Source: Clostridia bacterium
GTDB taxonomy: Bacteria > Bacillota > Clostridia > Oscillospirales > Acutalibacteraceae
Length of the DNA: 64,000 bases
Assembly (NCBI GenBank): GCA_017410605.1
Contig: JAFQQN010000002.1
Location: 1 to 64,000, forward strand
Reading direction: 5' to 3'
Part shown: positions 18,590 through 27,872 of the stretch, piece by piece
Numbering within the stretch: position 1 is the stretch's first letter
How the letters are laid out: each line of letters begins with the position of its first letter
The notes under the pieces: generated by a model
Databases searched by the model: none
What the model was told of the DNA's origin: nothing
What the model saw: the letters and a program-made list of their open reading frames with translations, nothing else
Translations under genes and position numbers: made by a program

Positions 18590-19887
18590 AGATGTATGAC
18601 ATTATTCAGAAAAAGAAAAAGGGTCAAGCCCTTTCAGACCACGAAATAGAATTTTTTATAAAGGGCTATACCGATGGTAGTATTCCCGATTATCAGGCGT
18701 CTGCTCTTTTAATGGCAATCTGCTTTATGGGAATGACTGACGAAGAAACAGTAACCCTTACAAATGCTATGGCAGATTCAGGGGATAGGGTAGACCTTTC
18801 CTGTTTTGGAAACCTTTCGGCTGATAAGCACAGCACAGGTGGAGTGGGGGATAAAACCTCTTTAATTGTTGCGCCTATTGTTGCAAGTTTGGGTGGTAAG
18901 GTGACAAAAATGTCGGGCCGAGGTTTGGGACATACCGGCGGTACGGTTGACAAGCTAGAGTCTATTCCGGGGTATAGGGTTAACCTTACGCCTGAGGAAT
19001 TTTTAAGTCAGGTAGAAAAGGTGGGAATGGCTGTAGTCGGACAAAGCGGTAATCTCACCCCTGCCGATAAAAAGCTTTATGCCTTAAGAGATGTAACTGC
19101 TACAGTTGACAACATTCCCCTTATAACCTCTAGTATTATGAGCAAAAAACTTGCAGCCGGTTCACATAATATTGTTTTAGATGTTAAGGTTGGAAGCGGA
19201 GCCTTTATGAAAACCCCCGACGAGGCCACTGAACTTGCCCAAAAAATGGTTAAAATAGGCAAGGACTGTAACCGTAATATGGCCGCACTTATAACTAATA
19301 TGGATATTCCTTTAGGCAATAATGTGGGCAACTCTTTAGAGGTTGTTGAGGCTATACGAGTATTAAAAGGCGAACTTAAAAATGATTTATATGAGGTTTG
19401 TGTAGCTTTAGCAACAACAATGGTAGAACTTATTTTTTCTTTACAAAGAAATGAGGCCGAACAAAAGGTGAAAAACGCTATAGAAAGCGGAGATGCCTTT
19501 AGAAAGATGAAAGAATGGATTAATGCCCAGGGCGGCAACGCCGATTATATAGAAAATACTGACCTTTTTGAGCAAAGCAAATATTCACTTACGGTAAAGT
19601 CGGTCAAAGAGGGCTATATTTCTTCTATGAACGTAGAAAAAATAGGTATGACGGCTGTTACCCTTGGGGCAGGAAGACGTGTTGCGACAGACACTATTGA
19701 CTATTCTGCCGGTATCATTATTCATAAAAAAACCGGGGAATATGTAAAAGAAAATCAAGACCTTTGTACTCTTTATTCTAACAATAATTCTTCCCTTAAA
19801 GAGGCGGAAAAACAGTATTTAGAGGCGGTTAGCATAAGTAGTAACCGCTCCGAAACAAATCCCCTTATTTATGATATTATTAAATAG
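18586..19887 (+). CDS. pdp: Pyrimidine-nucleoside phosphorylase
   Basis: Phosphorolyses uridine, deoxyuridine and thymidine. The 433-residue protein carries the phosphate-binding KHSTGGVGDK segment and the family signature SGRGLGHTGGTVDKLES. Bacillus-type Pdp rather than strictly thymidine-specific DeoA is likely in this phylum, though sequence alone does not settle it. Last gene of the operon, followed by a terminator shared with sfsA. Confidence 0.93.
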   Translation: MKMYDIIQKKKKGQALSDHEIEFFIKGYTDGSIPDYQASALLMAICFMGMTDEETVTLTNAMADSGDRVDLSCFGNLSADKHSTGGVGDKTSLIVAPIVASLGGKVTKMSGRGLGHTGGTVDKLESIPGYRVNLTPEEFLSQVEKVGMAVVGQSGNLTPADKKLYALRDVTATVDNIPLITSSIMSKKLAAGSHNIVLDVKVGSGAFMKTPDEATELAQKMVKIGKDCNRNMAALITNMDIPLGNNVGNSLEVVEAIRVLKGELKNDLYEVCVALATTMVELIFSLQRNEAEQKVKNAIESGDAFRKMKEWINAQGGNADYIENTDLFEQSKYSLTVKSVKEGYISSMNVEKIGMTAVTLGAGRRVATDTIDYSAGIIIHKKTGEYVKENQDLCTLYSNNNSSLKEAEKQYLEAVSISSNRSETNPLIYDIIK

Positions 19888-19915
19888 CCGAAGAGAGTCG
19901 AACTTCGGATATAGA

Positions 19916-19951
19916 AAAACAGCTCTGTAATTTTTGTTACAGGGCTGTTTT
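19916..19951. terminator. Bidirectional terminator between pdp and sfsA
   Basis: AAAACAGCTCTGTAA (19916-19930) pairs with TTACAGGGCTGTTTT (19937-19951) with one wobble; A- and T-rich flanks serve both strands. It overlaps the sfsA stop codon. A smaller hairpin CCGAAG/CTTCGG precedes it at about 19888-19909. Confidence 0.85.
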
Positions 19952-20642
19952 AAATGTTTGTTTTTATAGGGGAATTAATTTCAATGGTGCTTGGGGTTAC
20001 ATTGCAGTCATAGGCTAAAATTTTAACCCCCGAGGCATATGCTCTTTTTAAAGCTTCGCCAAATTCTTTGTGGGTTTTATTATTGGGTTTAAATTCTTTT
20101 GCACCTTTCATTTGAATAACAAAAAGAACATACGCTTCATAACCCTCTTTAGCGGCTTCTATAAGCTCGTTAATGTGTTTTACACCTCTAATGGTCGGGG
20201 CATCGGGAAACATTGCAGTGCCGTTGTTTTCTAAAGTAACCCCCTTAACCTCAATAAAGGCTTTTCTACCATCATCTTCAATATAAAGGTCAAAACGGCT
20301 GTTTTTAAAAGTGACCTCTCTTTTAATTAAAGCCTCTTTTGAAAACAAAGTGCCTTTTTTTAGCCATTCCACGGCGGCAAGGTTTGGAATTTGTGAATCC
20401 ATATTAATCAGAATTTCTTTGTTTTCTGTTTTTTTAATAACTGCAATAAGGTCAAATTTGGTTTTTCTATTTGGATTTTCGCTTGGCGCTAAAAAAACTT
20501 TACAACCGGGAATAAGCAGTTCTTTGCATCTTCCTGTATTTTTAACGTGAACTGTTTCTTCTTGGCCGTTAATATTAACCTTTGCAATAAAACGGTTCGG
20601 GCGAGAAATAAACCGCCCCGAAACAATGTTTTTATAGGTCAT
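19950..20642 (-). CDS. sfsA: SfsA family DNA-binding/nuclease-like protein
   Basis: A 230-residue SfsA protein. The family was named for sugar fermentation stimulation in E. coli; it combines an N-terminal OB fold with a C-terminal nuclease-like fold. The nuclease-like acidic-basic set is visible in SRFDLYIEDD and FIEVKGVTLE, followed by MFPDAPTIRG. True cellular role is unresolved. The ribosome site aggac lies seven bases upstream of the ATG. It is a monocistronic gene between the deo operon and the MITE-like element. Confidence 0.92.
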   Translation of the reverse strand: MTYKNIVSGRFISRPNRFIAKVNINGQEETVHVKNTGRCKELLIPGCKVFLAPSENPNRKTKFDLIAVIKKTENKEILINMDSQIPNLAAVEWLKKGTLFSKEALIKREVTFKNSRFDLYIEDDGRKAFIEVKGVTLENNGTAMFPDAPTIRGVKHINELIEAAKEGYEAYVLFVIQMKGAKEFKPNNKTHKEFGEALKRAYASGVKILAYDCNVTPSTIEINSPIKTNI

Positions 20643-20673
20643 AACACCTGTCCTTTAGAAGAAGTTATAAGTC

Positions 20674-20948
20674 AGGGTAGAGCAAATAATCCGAACTACG
20701 TTTTGAAAAGGCGGATTTTCGCTCATCCTTTGTTAAAATACTCGTTAATCCGTTAGGATTAACTACGTTTTGTGCCTCGTCTGACCAAAAATCCGTTTCT
20801 TCAAAATCTTCGACCTCAAAGAGAGAAGATTTTGAGGGATTTTTATTAAATAAAGGCGCAGTAAGGCTAACGCCTTGAGGGAATGGATTGGGTAAAAAGC
20901 GCCGAAATAAGTCACTTTGAGGCGGGTTTGGATCATTTACTCTACCCT
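20674..20948. mobile_element. MITE-like element with 22-base terminal inverted repeats
   Basis: The left end agggtagagcaaataatccgaa (20674-20695) and the complement of the right end 20927-20948 agree at 19 of 22 positions. The 275-base body has no convincing ORF but contains internal repeats: actacgttttg twice (about 20695 and 20762) and an inverted pair cttcaaaatcttc/gaagattttgag (about 20799 and 20825). Size and structure match a nonautonomous transposon. No clear target duplication is seen. It fills most of the 478-base gap between sfsA and hisZ. Confidence 0.7.
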
Positions 20949-21059
20949 AATTATATTTAAATTGTTTGTACAAGTCAACAAAAACCTTATTTTTGCTTGT
21001 AAATGGCTTGTAGTTGTGATAAAATATTATATTATTTTTATAGTAATATAAAATATGTC

Positions 21060-21096
21060 TTGACTTTCTTTTGGTAAAGTGGTAAAGTAATAAAGT
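21060..21096 (+). promoter_or_regulatory. Promoter of the histidine operon with tandem 8-mers
   Basis: TTGACT (21060-21065), 17-base spacer, TAAAGT (21083-21088). Three tandem 8-mers ggtaaagt, ggtaaagt, aataaagt (21073-21096) cover the -10 region. The leader is about 25 bases long, too short for a T-box or attenuator, so any control probably acts at initiation. Confidence 0.6.
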
Positions 21097-21120
21097 AAAT
21101 TGCTTTTTGAGGTGTATTAT

Positions 21121-22230
21121 ATGCAAATAGACTCTACAATTTTAAAGTCAGATGAAAGTACAGCCTTAAGGCTTCGCTCTCTCTATAACAGTTTTGGTTA
21201 CAGTCAATATAAAATGAGCAAGTTTGAAGAATATGCTCTTTATGTTAAAAATAAAGATTTTTTAGTATCTGACGGAATTATTTCTTTTACCGATACCAAC
21301 GGCCGATTACTTGCCTTAAAGCCCGACGTTACTCTTTCAATAATTAACAACTCTAAAGATGTTGAGGGCCAGGTTCAAAAGCTTTATTATGATGAAAATG
21401 TTTATAGAATATCGGGAAGCACCCATAGCTATAAAGAAATAAAGCAAACCGGTCTTGAATGTATTGGTGATGTTGGCTTTGATGAAATATGTGAGGTTAT
21501 TTTACTTGCTATAAGAAGCCTTGAAAGTATAAGCAGCAGCTTTGTGTTTGAGCTTTCTCACGTTGGAATTATGGAAACAATTTTTAATGAGCTTGAGCTT
21601 TCGGGCGAAACTAAAAAAACCGTCCTTTCCTGTATTAACTCGAAAAATGAGGACGATTTGTTTAAGCTTGTTAAAGAAGAAAAGCTTTCTTTAACAAATG
21701 CTAAAAAACTCTCAGTTTTCATGAAAAGTTTTATATCCTTCGAAGAGGCTGTTAGCAGTTTAAAAGATGTTTGCGGTGAAATTTGCACCGAGCAACTTAA
21801 AGAGTTTGAAGACATTTTAATGTTCTTAAAACAGTTTGGCTTTGAAACAAAAATTAAGGTTGATTTTTCTTCGGCTAACACAATGAGCTATTATTGCGGA
21901 GTGGCATTTAGTGGTTATGTTGAGGGAATTCCCACAAAGGTTGTTTCCGGCGGACGTTACGATAAACTTATGAAAAAAATGGGCCGAAGCTCGGGCGCTA
22001 TTGGTTTTGCCGTTTATCTTGATAATTTGGAAAGATATAATTTTGAACAAAGAGAATTTGATGTTGATGTTTTATTGCTACATAGCGGCAATACAGTTAT
22101 GGCACTTAAAACGGCAGAAAATCTTTCAAAAAACGGTGAAACAGTAAGGGTGTGCTCATTTGTACCAAATGGGTTAACATATCGCCGACTGATAAAGCTT
22201 GAAGAATTTTTAGAGAGTGAGGGTAAATAA
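21121..22230 (+). CDS. hisZ: ATP phosphoribosyltransferase regulatory subunit HisZ
   Basis: A 369-residue class II aminoacyl-tRNA-synthetase-like protein related to HisRS but without tRNA charging function. It pairs with short HisG to make the active, feedback-regulated first enzyme. Family features are LKPDVTLSI (motif 2 region), KQTGLECIG and the late VSGGRYDKLM. The start at 21121 follows gaggtg; the longer reading starts upstream of this ribosome site. The stop overlaps the hisG start by one base. Confidence 0.93.
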   Translation: MQIDSTILKSDESTALRLRSLYNSFGYSQYKMSKFEEYALYVKNKDFLVSDGIISFTDTNGRLLALKPDVTLSIINNSKDVEGQVQKLYYDENVYRISGSTHSYKEIKQTGLECIGDVGFDEICEVILLAIRSLESISSSFVFELSHVGIMETIFNELELSGETKKTVLSCINSKNEDDLFKLVKEEKLSLTNAKKLSVFMKSFISFEEAVSSLKDVCGEICTEQLKEFEDILMFLKQFGFETKIKVDFSSANTMSYYCGVAFSGYVEGIPTKVVSGGRYDKLMKKMGRSSGAIGFAVYLDNLERYNFEQREFDVDVLLLHSGNTVMALKTAENLSKNGETVRVCSFVPNGLTYRRLIKLEEFLESEGK

Positions 22231-22853
22231 TGCTTGATATTGCGCTTCCAAAGGGCAGACTGGGTGAAAAGGTTTATGCAATGTTTGAGGCGGCCGGCTT
22301 CGAGTGTCCCTCTATTCGTGAAGAGAACCGCAAACTTATTTTTGAAAACCCTGAGCTTGGAATACGGTTTTTTTGGGTAAAGCCCTCTGACGTTGCTATT
22401 TATGTTGAACGCGGTGCCGCAGATATTGGTGTGGCAGGTAAGGATATTTTGCTTGAATACGAGCCGGATGTTTTTGAAATGCTTGACCTTAATATAGGCA
22501 AATGCAGAATGGCAGTAGCCGCAAAAAAAGGCTTTAAGGATAATACCGATACTACCCTTAGGGTAGCAACAAAGTTTTCTAATATAGCCGAGAGGTTTTA
22601 TAGGGAAAAATGTCGCGATATTGATATTATTCACCTTAATGGCTCAATAGAAATTGCACCCATTTTAAATCTTTCAGACGTTATTGTTGATATTGTTGAA
22701 ACGGGCAAAACCCTTTATGAAAACAATTTAGAGCCTATTGAAACTATTGTTCCCATAAGCGCAAGGCTTATTGCAAATAAAGCAAGTTACCAGTTTAAGT
22801 GGGAAATTATTGATAAAATTAAAGAAGGTCTTTCAAAGCAGGTGAGGGATTAA
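22230..22853 (+). CDS. hisG: ATP phosphoribosyltransferase catalytic subunit, short form
   Basis: Joins ATP and PRPP, the committed histidine step. At 207 residues it lacks the C-terminal regulatory domain of long HisG, consistent with the adjacent hisZ. It starts LDIALPKGRL and has VERGAADIGVAGKD and the PRPP-binding segment DVIVDIVETGKTL. Confidence 0.96.
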   Translation: MLDIALPKGRLGEKVYAMFEAAGFECPSIREENRKLIFENPELGIRFFWVKPSDVAIYVERGAADIGVAGKDILLEYEPDVFEMLDLNIGKCRMAVAAKKGFKDNTDTTLRVATKFSNIAERFYREKCRDIDIIHLNGSIEIAPILNLSDVIVDIVETGKTLYENNLEPIETIVPISARLIANKASYQFKWEIIDKIKEGLSKQVRD

Positions 22854-22855
22854 TT

Positions 22856-24136
22856 ATGATAAGTATATATAAATACGGCGAAGTTCCCAGTAGTGAGATT
22901 TTTGCAAGAGGCACCGCCGTTACAGATGTGTCAGCCATTGTTTCTGATATAATAGAGAATGTTAAAGTAAATAAGGACAAGGCCCTTTTTGAGTATGCCG
23001 CCAAGTTTGATAAGGCAGAGCTTTCTTCCTTAGAGGTAAGCGCAGAGGAAATAGAAGAAGCCTTCAGCGCCGTTGAACCTAAGTTTATTGAGGTACTTAA
23101 AGCCGCGGCAGAAAACATAAAGGCTTTTCACCAAAAACAGGTTAGAAACAGCTTTATTATAAGCGAAAACAACGGCGTTGTTGTAGGCCAAAAGGTTATT
23201 CCTATTGAAAGGGTAGGTCTTTATGTGCCCGGTGGCACAGCCGCCTATCCCTCTACTGTTTTAATGGACAGTATTCCTGCAAAAATTGCGGGATGCAAGG
23301 AAATTTGTATCACCACACCTCCCAATAAAGAGGGAAAGGTTAACCCCGTTATTCTTGCGGCGGCTAAAATAGCGGGTGTTGACAGAATTTTTAAGTGTGG
23401 CGGCGCTCAGGCTGTTGCCGCTTTGGCCTATGGCACAGAAACCGTGCCTAAGGTTGATAAAATTGTAGGCCCCGGTAATGCCTTTGTTGCAGAGGCTAAA
23501 AAACAGGTTTTCGGCCTTGTTTCTATTGATATGATTGCCGGACCAAGCGAAATTTTAGTTGTTGCCGACAAAAAGAGCAACCCTAAATTTGTTGCGGCTG
23601 ATCTGCTTTCTCAGGCCGAACACGATAAAATGGCAAGTGCCGTTTTGGTTACTGATGATATGAACTTCGCTAAGGCAGTAAGTGACGAGCTTGAAAGACA
23701 AATACCTCTTCTTCCCAGAGAGGAGATTGCAAGGGTCTCTATTGATAACAACGGTAAAATTATTGTTGCAGACGACCTTTTAAAGGCTATTGATATTGCT
23801 AACGAGATAGCACCCGAGCATTTAGAGCTTTGCGTTGATAACCCCTTTGATTATCTTGATAAAATTAAACACGCAGGTTCTATTTTTATGGGTAGGTATT
23901 GCCCTGAAGCATTGGGCGACTATTTTGCGGGGCCAAACCACACACTTCCCACAACCGGCACAGCAAGGTTTTCAAGCCCCCTTTCGGTAGATGATTTTGT
24001 TAAAAAATCGCAATACACTTATTACACTAAAGAGGCCCTTTCGGCAGTAGCAGATGACATAGCATTCTTTGCAGAAAAAGAAGGACTTTCTGCCCACGCC
24101 AAAAGCGCAACAATTCGTTTTGAGGATGAAAAATGA
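22856..24136 (+). CDS. hisD: Histidinol dehydrogenase HisD
   Basis: Zinc enzyme that oxidises histidinol to histidine in two NAD-dependent steps (last step of the pathway). The 426 residues include YVPGGTAAYPSTVLM, KCGGAQAVAALAYG, VGPGNAFVAEAK, DMIAGPSEI and the zinc/catalytic block AEHD near residue 259 plus APEHLEL and GPNHTLPT. Two bases after hisG and overlapping hisC by four. Confidence 0.97.
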   Translation: MISIYKYGEVPSSEIFARGTAVTDVSAIVSDIIENVKVNKDKALFEYAAKFDKAELSSLEVSAEEIEEAFSAVEPKFIEVLKAAAENIKAFHQKQVRNSFIISENNGVVVGQKVIPIERVGLYVPGGTAAYPSTVLMDSIPAKIAGCKEICITTPPNKEGKVNPVILAAAKIAGVDRIFKCGGAQAVAALAYGTETVPKVDKIVGPGNAFVAEAKKQVFGLVSIDMIAGPSEILVVADKKSNPKFVAADLLSQAEHDKMASAVLVTDDMNFAKAVSDELERQIPLLPREEIARVSIDNNGKIIVADDLLKAIDIANEIAPEHLELCVDNPFDYLDKIKHAGSIFMGRYCPEALGDYFAGPNHTLPTTGTARFSSPLSVDDFVKKSQYTYYTKEALSAVADDIAFFAEKEGLSAHAKSATIRFEDEK

Positions 24137-25197
24137 GTAGTTTTTTAAACCCACAATATAAAGAGCTTGAGGTTTATACTCCCGGTGAACAACCGCAGGA
24201 TATGAAATATATTAAGCTTAATACTAATGAATCTCCTTACCCACCGTCAAATGGGGTTTTAGAGGCGATAAATTCTAATCAAGCCGAGCTACTTCGCCTT
24301 TACTCTGACCCTGAATGTAAAGCTTTAAGGAAGGCTATAGCACAGCTTTATAAGGTTGAGACAGATAATATTTATCTTTCTAACGGCTCTGACGATATTT
24401 TAAACTTTGCTTTTATGGCCTATACCGGCAAAAACCGACCGGCAGTGTTCCCCGAAATTAGCTATGGCTTTTACAAGGTGTTTGCTGAACTTTACGGCAC
24501 ACCTTATGAGGCAATTCCCCTAAGGCAAGACTTTTCTATAGATTATAAAGACTATATGGGTCTTAATAAGTTTATTGTAATTGCTAACCCTAATGCCCCA
24601 ACGGGGCTTTGCCTTTCGGTAAAAGAGGTTGAAGAAATTGTAAGCTCCAACCCTAAAAGCGTTGTTGTGATAGACGAGGCTTATGTTGATTTTGGGGGAG
24701 AGTCTTGCTACCCTCTTATAAATAAATATAACAATCTTTTGGTTGTACAAACCTTTTCTAAATCTCGCTCAATGGCGGGAGCCAGGCTTGGTTTTGCTAT
24801 TGCCTCTAAAGAGATTATTGAAGATTTAAACAGAATTAAGTTTTCCACTAATCCATATAACGTTAACCGTCTTACCCTGGTTGCAGGGGAAATGGCAATC
24901 AAAGATAACGATTATTATATGGAAAACTGCCAAAAAATTATTGATACCAGAGAGTTTACAACAAAACAGCTAGAGGCTCTTGGTTTTTATGTTATCCCTT
25001 CAAAGTCCAACTTTGTCTTTGCTAAAAGTAACAAAATTTCGGGTGAAGAGCTATATAATCGCCTTAAAGCTCAGGGCGTTTTGGTGCGCCACTTTAACAC
25101 TGAAAAAATTAAAGATTTTAACCGTATTACTATTGGTACTATGGACGATATGAAGACCTTTATAAGCACGGTTAAAAAAATATTGGAGGAAATATAA
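24133..25197 (+). CDS. hisC: Histidinol-phosphate aminotransferase HisC
   Basis: PLP fold-type I aminotransferase, 354 residues, converting imidazole acetol phosphate to histidinol phosphate. Key features are NTNESPYPPS at the N-terminus, NPNAPTG, VIDEAYVDF and the PLP lysine near residue 210 in TFSKSRSMAGARLG. Its single-base stop/start overlap with hisB shows coupling. Confidence 0.95.
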   Translation: MSSFLNPQYKELEVYTPGEQPQDMKYIKLNTNESPYPPSNGVLEAINSNQAELLRLYSDPECKALRKAIAQLYKVETDNIYLSNGSDDILNFAFMAYTGKNRPAVFPEISYGFYKVFAELYGTPYEAIPLRQDFSIDYKDYMGLNKFIVIANPNAPTGLCLSVKEVEEIVSSNPKSVVVIDEAYVDFGGESCYPLINKYNNLLVVQTFSKSRSMAGARLGFAIASKEIIEDLNRIKFSTNPYNVNRLTLVAGEMAIKDNDYYMENCQKIIDTREFTTKQLEALGFYVIPSKSNFVFAKSNKISGEELYNRLKAQGVLVRHFNTEKIKDFNRITIGTMDDMKTFISTVKKILEEI

Positions 25198-25784
25198 TGA
25201 GAACTGCAGAGATTATGCGTAAAACGGCCGAGACCGATATTGAGCTTTATTTAAATCTAGACGGTGACGGTAAAAGCGTTATTGATACCGGATGTGGTTT
25301 TTTAGACCATATGCTTACTCTTTTTGCAAAGCACGGCAAATTCAGTCTTAACTGTTCTTGTAAGGGTGACACACAGGTTGATTATCACCACACAGTAGAG
25401 GATATTGGTATTGCTCTTGGTACTGCATTTGGCAAGGCTTTGGCCGAAAAAAAGGGTATTGTGCGCTATGGTCAGTGTGTTCTTCCAATGGACGAAAGCC
25501 TTATTCTTTCTGCGGTGGATATTTCGGGTAGGGGATACCTCGCTTTTGATTTAGAGGTTCCAACCCAAAGGGTGGGGGATTTTGATACCCAGCTTGTAGA
25601 AGAATTTTTTATTGCTTTTGCAAGAAAGGCCGAAATTACATTACATATTAAAAAAATGGCCGGTGTTAATTCACACCACATTATTGAAGGCACATTTAAA
25701 TCGGTTGCACGAAGCCTTAGAATGGCAGCTTCTATAGATGAGGCCTTTAAAGACGAAATACCCTCCACTAAAGGAGTTTTGTAA
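25197..25784 (+). CDS. hisB: Imidazoleglycerol-phosphate dehydratase HisB
   Basis: Monofunctional dehydratase of 195 residues, without the histidinol phosphatase domain found in enterobacteria (that activity is supplied by HisK at the operon end). The metal-site motifs are GCGFLDHMLTLFAKHG, DYHHTVEDIGIALG and NSHHIIEGTFKSVARSLR. Confidence 0.97.
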   Translation: MRTAEIMRKTAETDIELYLNLDGDGKSVIDTGCGFLDHMLTLFAKHGKFSLNCSCKGDTQVDYHHTVEDIGIALGTAFGKALAEKKGIVRYGQCVLPMDESLILSAVDISGRGYLAFDLEVPTQRVGDFDTQLVEEFFIAFARKAEITLHIKKMAGVNSHHIIEGTFKSVARSLRMAASIDEAFKDEIPSTKGVL

Positions 25785-26398
25785 TGGTTGCAATAATTGA
25801 TTATGGGGTTGGAAATTTGTTTTCACTTTCCAGCTCTTTGAAGGCAGTGGGTGTAGAGACGGTTGTAACCGGCGACCCAGATATTATAAAAAATGCCGAT
25901 AAGCTTATTTTACCAGGGGTTGGGGCTTTTGGCGATGCGGCTAAAAAGCTTGAAGATAGCGGCCTTAAAGATTTAATTATAAAACTTGCAGATGAGGGTA
26001 AGCCCTTGCTTGGAATATGCCTTGGAATGCAGTTGTTATTTGAAAAAAGCTATGAGTATGGTGAACATAGCGGCTTAGGCCTTATAAAGGGCGAAATTGT
26101 TCCCATGGTTGGGAATATACCAAACGGTCTTAATATTCCTCATATTGGTTGGAACGGTCTTGTATTTAAAAAGAATACACCTATTTTTAAATATATAAAT
26201 AACGGTGACCACGTTTATTTTGTTCATTCCTTTTATGCCGACCACTGCAGTGAAAGTGTAACCGCCACTGCAGAATATGGTGTTGAGGTTACCGCTTCTG
26301 TACAGAGTGGTAATGTCTTCGGTTGCCAGTTCCACCCGGAAAAAAGCGGCGAGGTTGGTCTTAAAATTCTTAAAGCATTTTGCGAAATAGGAGAGTAA
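25784..26398 (+). CDS. hisH: Imidazole glycerol phosphate synthase glutaminase HisH
   Basis: Class I glutamine amidotransferase subunit that feeds ammonia to HisF. The 204 residues have the nucleophile Cys79 (LLGICLGMQ) and the His-Glu pair in QFHPEKSG near residue 181. The oxyanion region PGVGAFGDA is also present. Confidence 0.97.
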   Translation: MVAIIDYGVGNLFSLSSSLKAVGVETVVTGDPDIIKNADKLILPGVGAFGDAAKKLEDSGLKDLIIKLADEGKPLLGICLGMQLLFEKSYEYGEHSGLGLIKGEIVPMVGNIPNGLNIPHIGWNGLVFKKNTPIFKYINNGDHVYFVHSFYADHCSESVTATAEYGVEVTASVQSGNVFGCQFHPEKSGEVGLKILKAFCEIGE

Positions 26399-26400
26399 TA

Positions 26401-27114
26401 ATGTATATTTTCCCGGCGATAGATATAGTAAAAGGTTCGGCTGTTCGCCTTTTTAAGGGTGATTATAACCAAATGACGGTTTACAGTGAACACCCTGAAG
26501 AAATAGCTAAGGATTTTGAAAATAGCGGTGCCAAGTTTTTACACCTTGTAGATTTAGAGGGAGCAAAGGACGGCACTACCCCTAATATTGAAACTGTTAA
26601 AAAAATTCGAAACGCCTGTGATATGTTTATAGAAATAGGTGGAGGAATTAGAAGCTTAGAAGTAATAGAAGCCTATTTTAAGGCCGGTGTTAACCGAGTT
26701 ATTCTTGGCACTGCCGCCGTAAATGACGAAGCCTTTTTAAAACAGGCGGTTTCAAAATATGGCGACAAAATTGCCGTTGGAGTAGATATTAAAGATGGTT
26801 TTGTTGCCATAAAGGGTTGGACAGAAAAATCTGCCTTTTCAGGGTTGGAATTTTGCGAAAAAATGCAAAATATGGGGGTTAAAACCATTATTTGCACAGA
26901 TATTTCAAAGGACGGCGCAATGAAAGGCACTAACCGTGAGCTTTACCGTCAGCTTTCTAAAAGGCTTAATATAAATATTGTGGCTTCGGGCGGTGTTTCT
27001 TCTTTAGAGGATATTAAAGCCTTGAAAGAGATGAATATTTACGGTGCAATTATAGGCAAGGCCTATTATACCGGGGCTGTAAAAATTGCAGATGCGTTGG
27101 AGGCTGCAAAATGA
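26401..27114 (+). CDS. hisA: ProFAR isomerase HisA
   Basis: Beta-alpha-barrel isomerase, 237 residues, with the two half-barrel phosphate sites (EIGGGIRSLE and ASGGVSSLED) and catalytic Asp near residue 8 (FPAIDIVKG) and Asp in TDISKDGAMKG. I set the start at 26401 because ggagag lies just upstream; the longer reading begins inside hisH. It shares fold and origin with HisF next to it. Confidence 0.96.
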   Translation: MYIFPAIDIVKGSAVRLFKGDYNQMTVYSEHPEEIAKDFENSGAKFLHLVDLEGAKDGTTPNIETVKKIRNACDMFIEIGGGIRSLEVIEAYFKAGVNRVILGTAAVNDEAFLKQAVSKYGDKIAVGVDIKDGFVAIKGWTEKSAFSGLEFCEKMQNMGVKTIICTDISKDGAMKGTNRELYRQLSKRLNINIVASGGVSSLEDIKALKEMNIYGAIIGKAYYTGAVKIADALEAAK

Positions 27115-27869
27115 TAACCAAAAGAATTATTCCTTGTCTTGATGTTAAAAACGGCAGGGTGGTAAAGGGTGTAAATTTTAAAGATTTAAATGATGTTTCT
27201 TGCCCTGTAGAACTTGCAAAATATTATAGCGATAACGGTGCAGACGAGCTTGTTTTTTATGACATTACTGCCTCTTTTGAAGAGCGAAAGCTTTTTACAG
27301 ATATATTAAAAAGGGTTGCGTCGGGCATTTTTATACCTCTTACTGTGGGTGGTGGAATTAACACTCTGGAAGATTTTGAAAGGGTGCTTTCCTGTGGCGC
27401 AGACAAGGTTAGTGTAAATTCAGGTGCTATTAAAAATCCCTCGCTTATTGAAGATGCCGCAAAAAAATACGGCGACCAGTGTGTTGTTCTTTCGGCCGAT
27501 ATTAAGCGTGTTAACGGTGAGTTTCACGTTTTTGCCAAGGGCGGCAGAGAAGATACGGGAATGGAAGCCATTTCTTGGGTTAAAAGGTGTGTCGAAATGG
27601 GTGCCGGTGAGGTTGTTGTAAATTCAATCGATACCGACGGCGTTAAAAAAGGCTTCGATACCGAAATGCTTTGCGCGGTTTGTGATACAGTTTCGGTGCC
27701 GGTTATAGCATCGGGCGGCGCAGGTTCAATAAACGATTTTACAAAGCTTTTTAACACAGTTCCTGAAGTTTCGGCCGGTCTTGCCGCTTCAATTTTCCAT
27801 TTTGGTGAGGTTGAAATTTTAGACCTTAAAAATGAACTTAAGAAAAACGCTATTAATGTGAGGTTATAA
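27111..27869 (+). CDS. hisF: Imidazole glycerol phosphate synthase cyclase HisF
   Basis: The 252-residue barrel makes imidazole glycerol phosphate and AICAR from PRFAR and HisH-derived ammonia. Catalytic Asp11 is in IPCLDVKNGRVVKG, the second Asp in NSIDTDGVKKG; phosphate sites GGGINTLED and ASGGAGSIND are visible. It overlaps hisA by four bases. Confidence 0.97.
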   Translation: MITKRIIPCLDVKNGRVVKGVNFKDLNDVSCPVELAKYYSDNGADELVFYDITASFEERKLFTDILKRVASGIFIPLTVGGGINTLEDFERVLSCGADKVSVNSGAIKNPSLIEDAAKKYGDQCVVLSADIKRVNGEFHVFAKGGREDTGMEAISWVKRCVEMGAGEVVVNSIDTDGVKKGFDTEMLCAVCDTVSVPVIASGGAGSINDFTKLFNTVPEVSAGLAASIFHFGEVEILDLKNELKKNAINVRL

Positions 27870-27872
27870 TTT

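Noticed and set aside
20311..20756. Plus-strand ORFs antisense to sfsA and into the repeat element
   Set aside because: They are shadows of sfsA and lack ribosome sites or family resemblance.
20949..21120. T-box leader for the histidine operon
   Set aside because: The predicted start site leaves about 25 bases of leader, without a T-box sequence or antiterminator.
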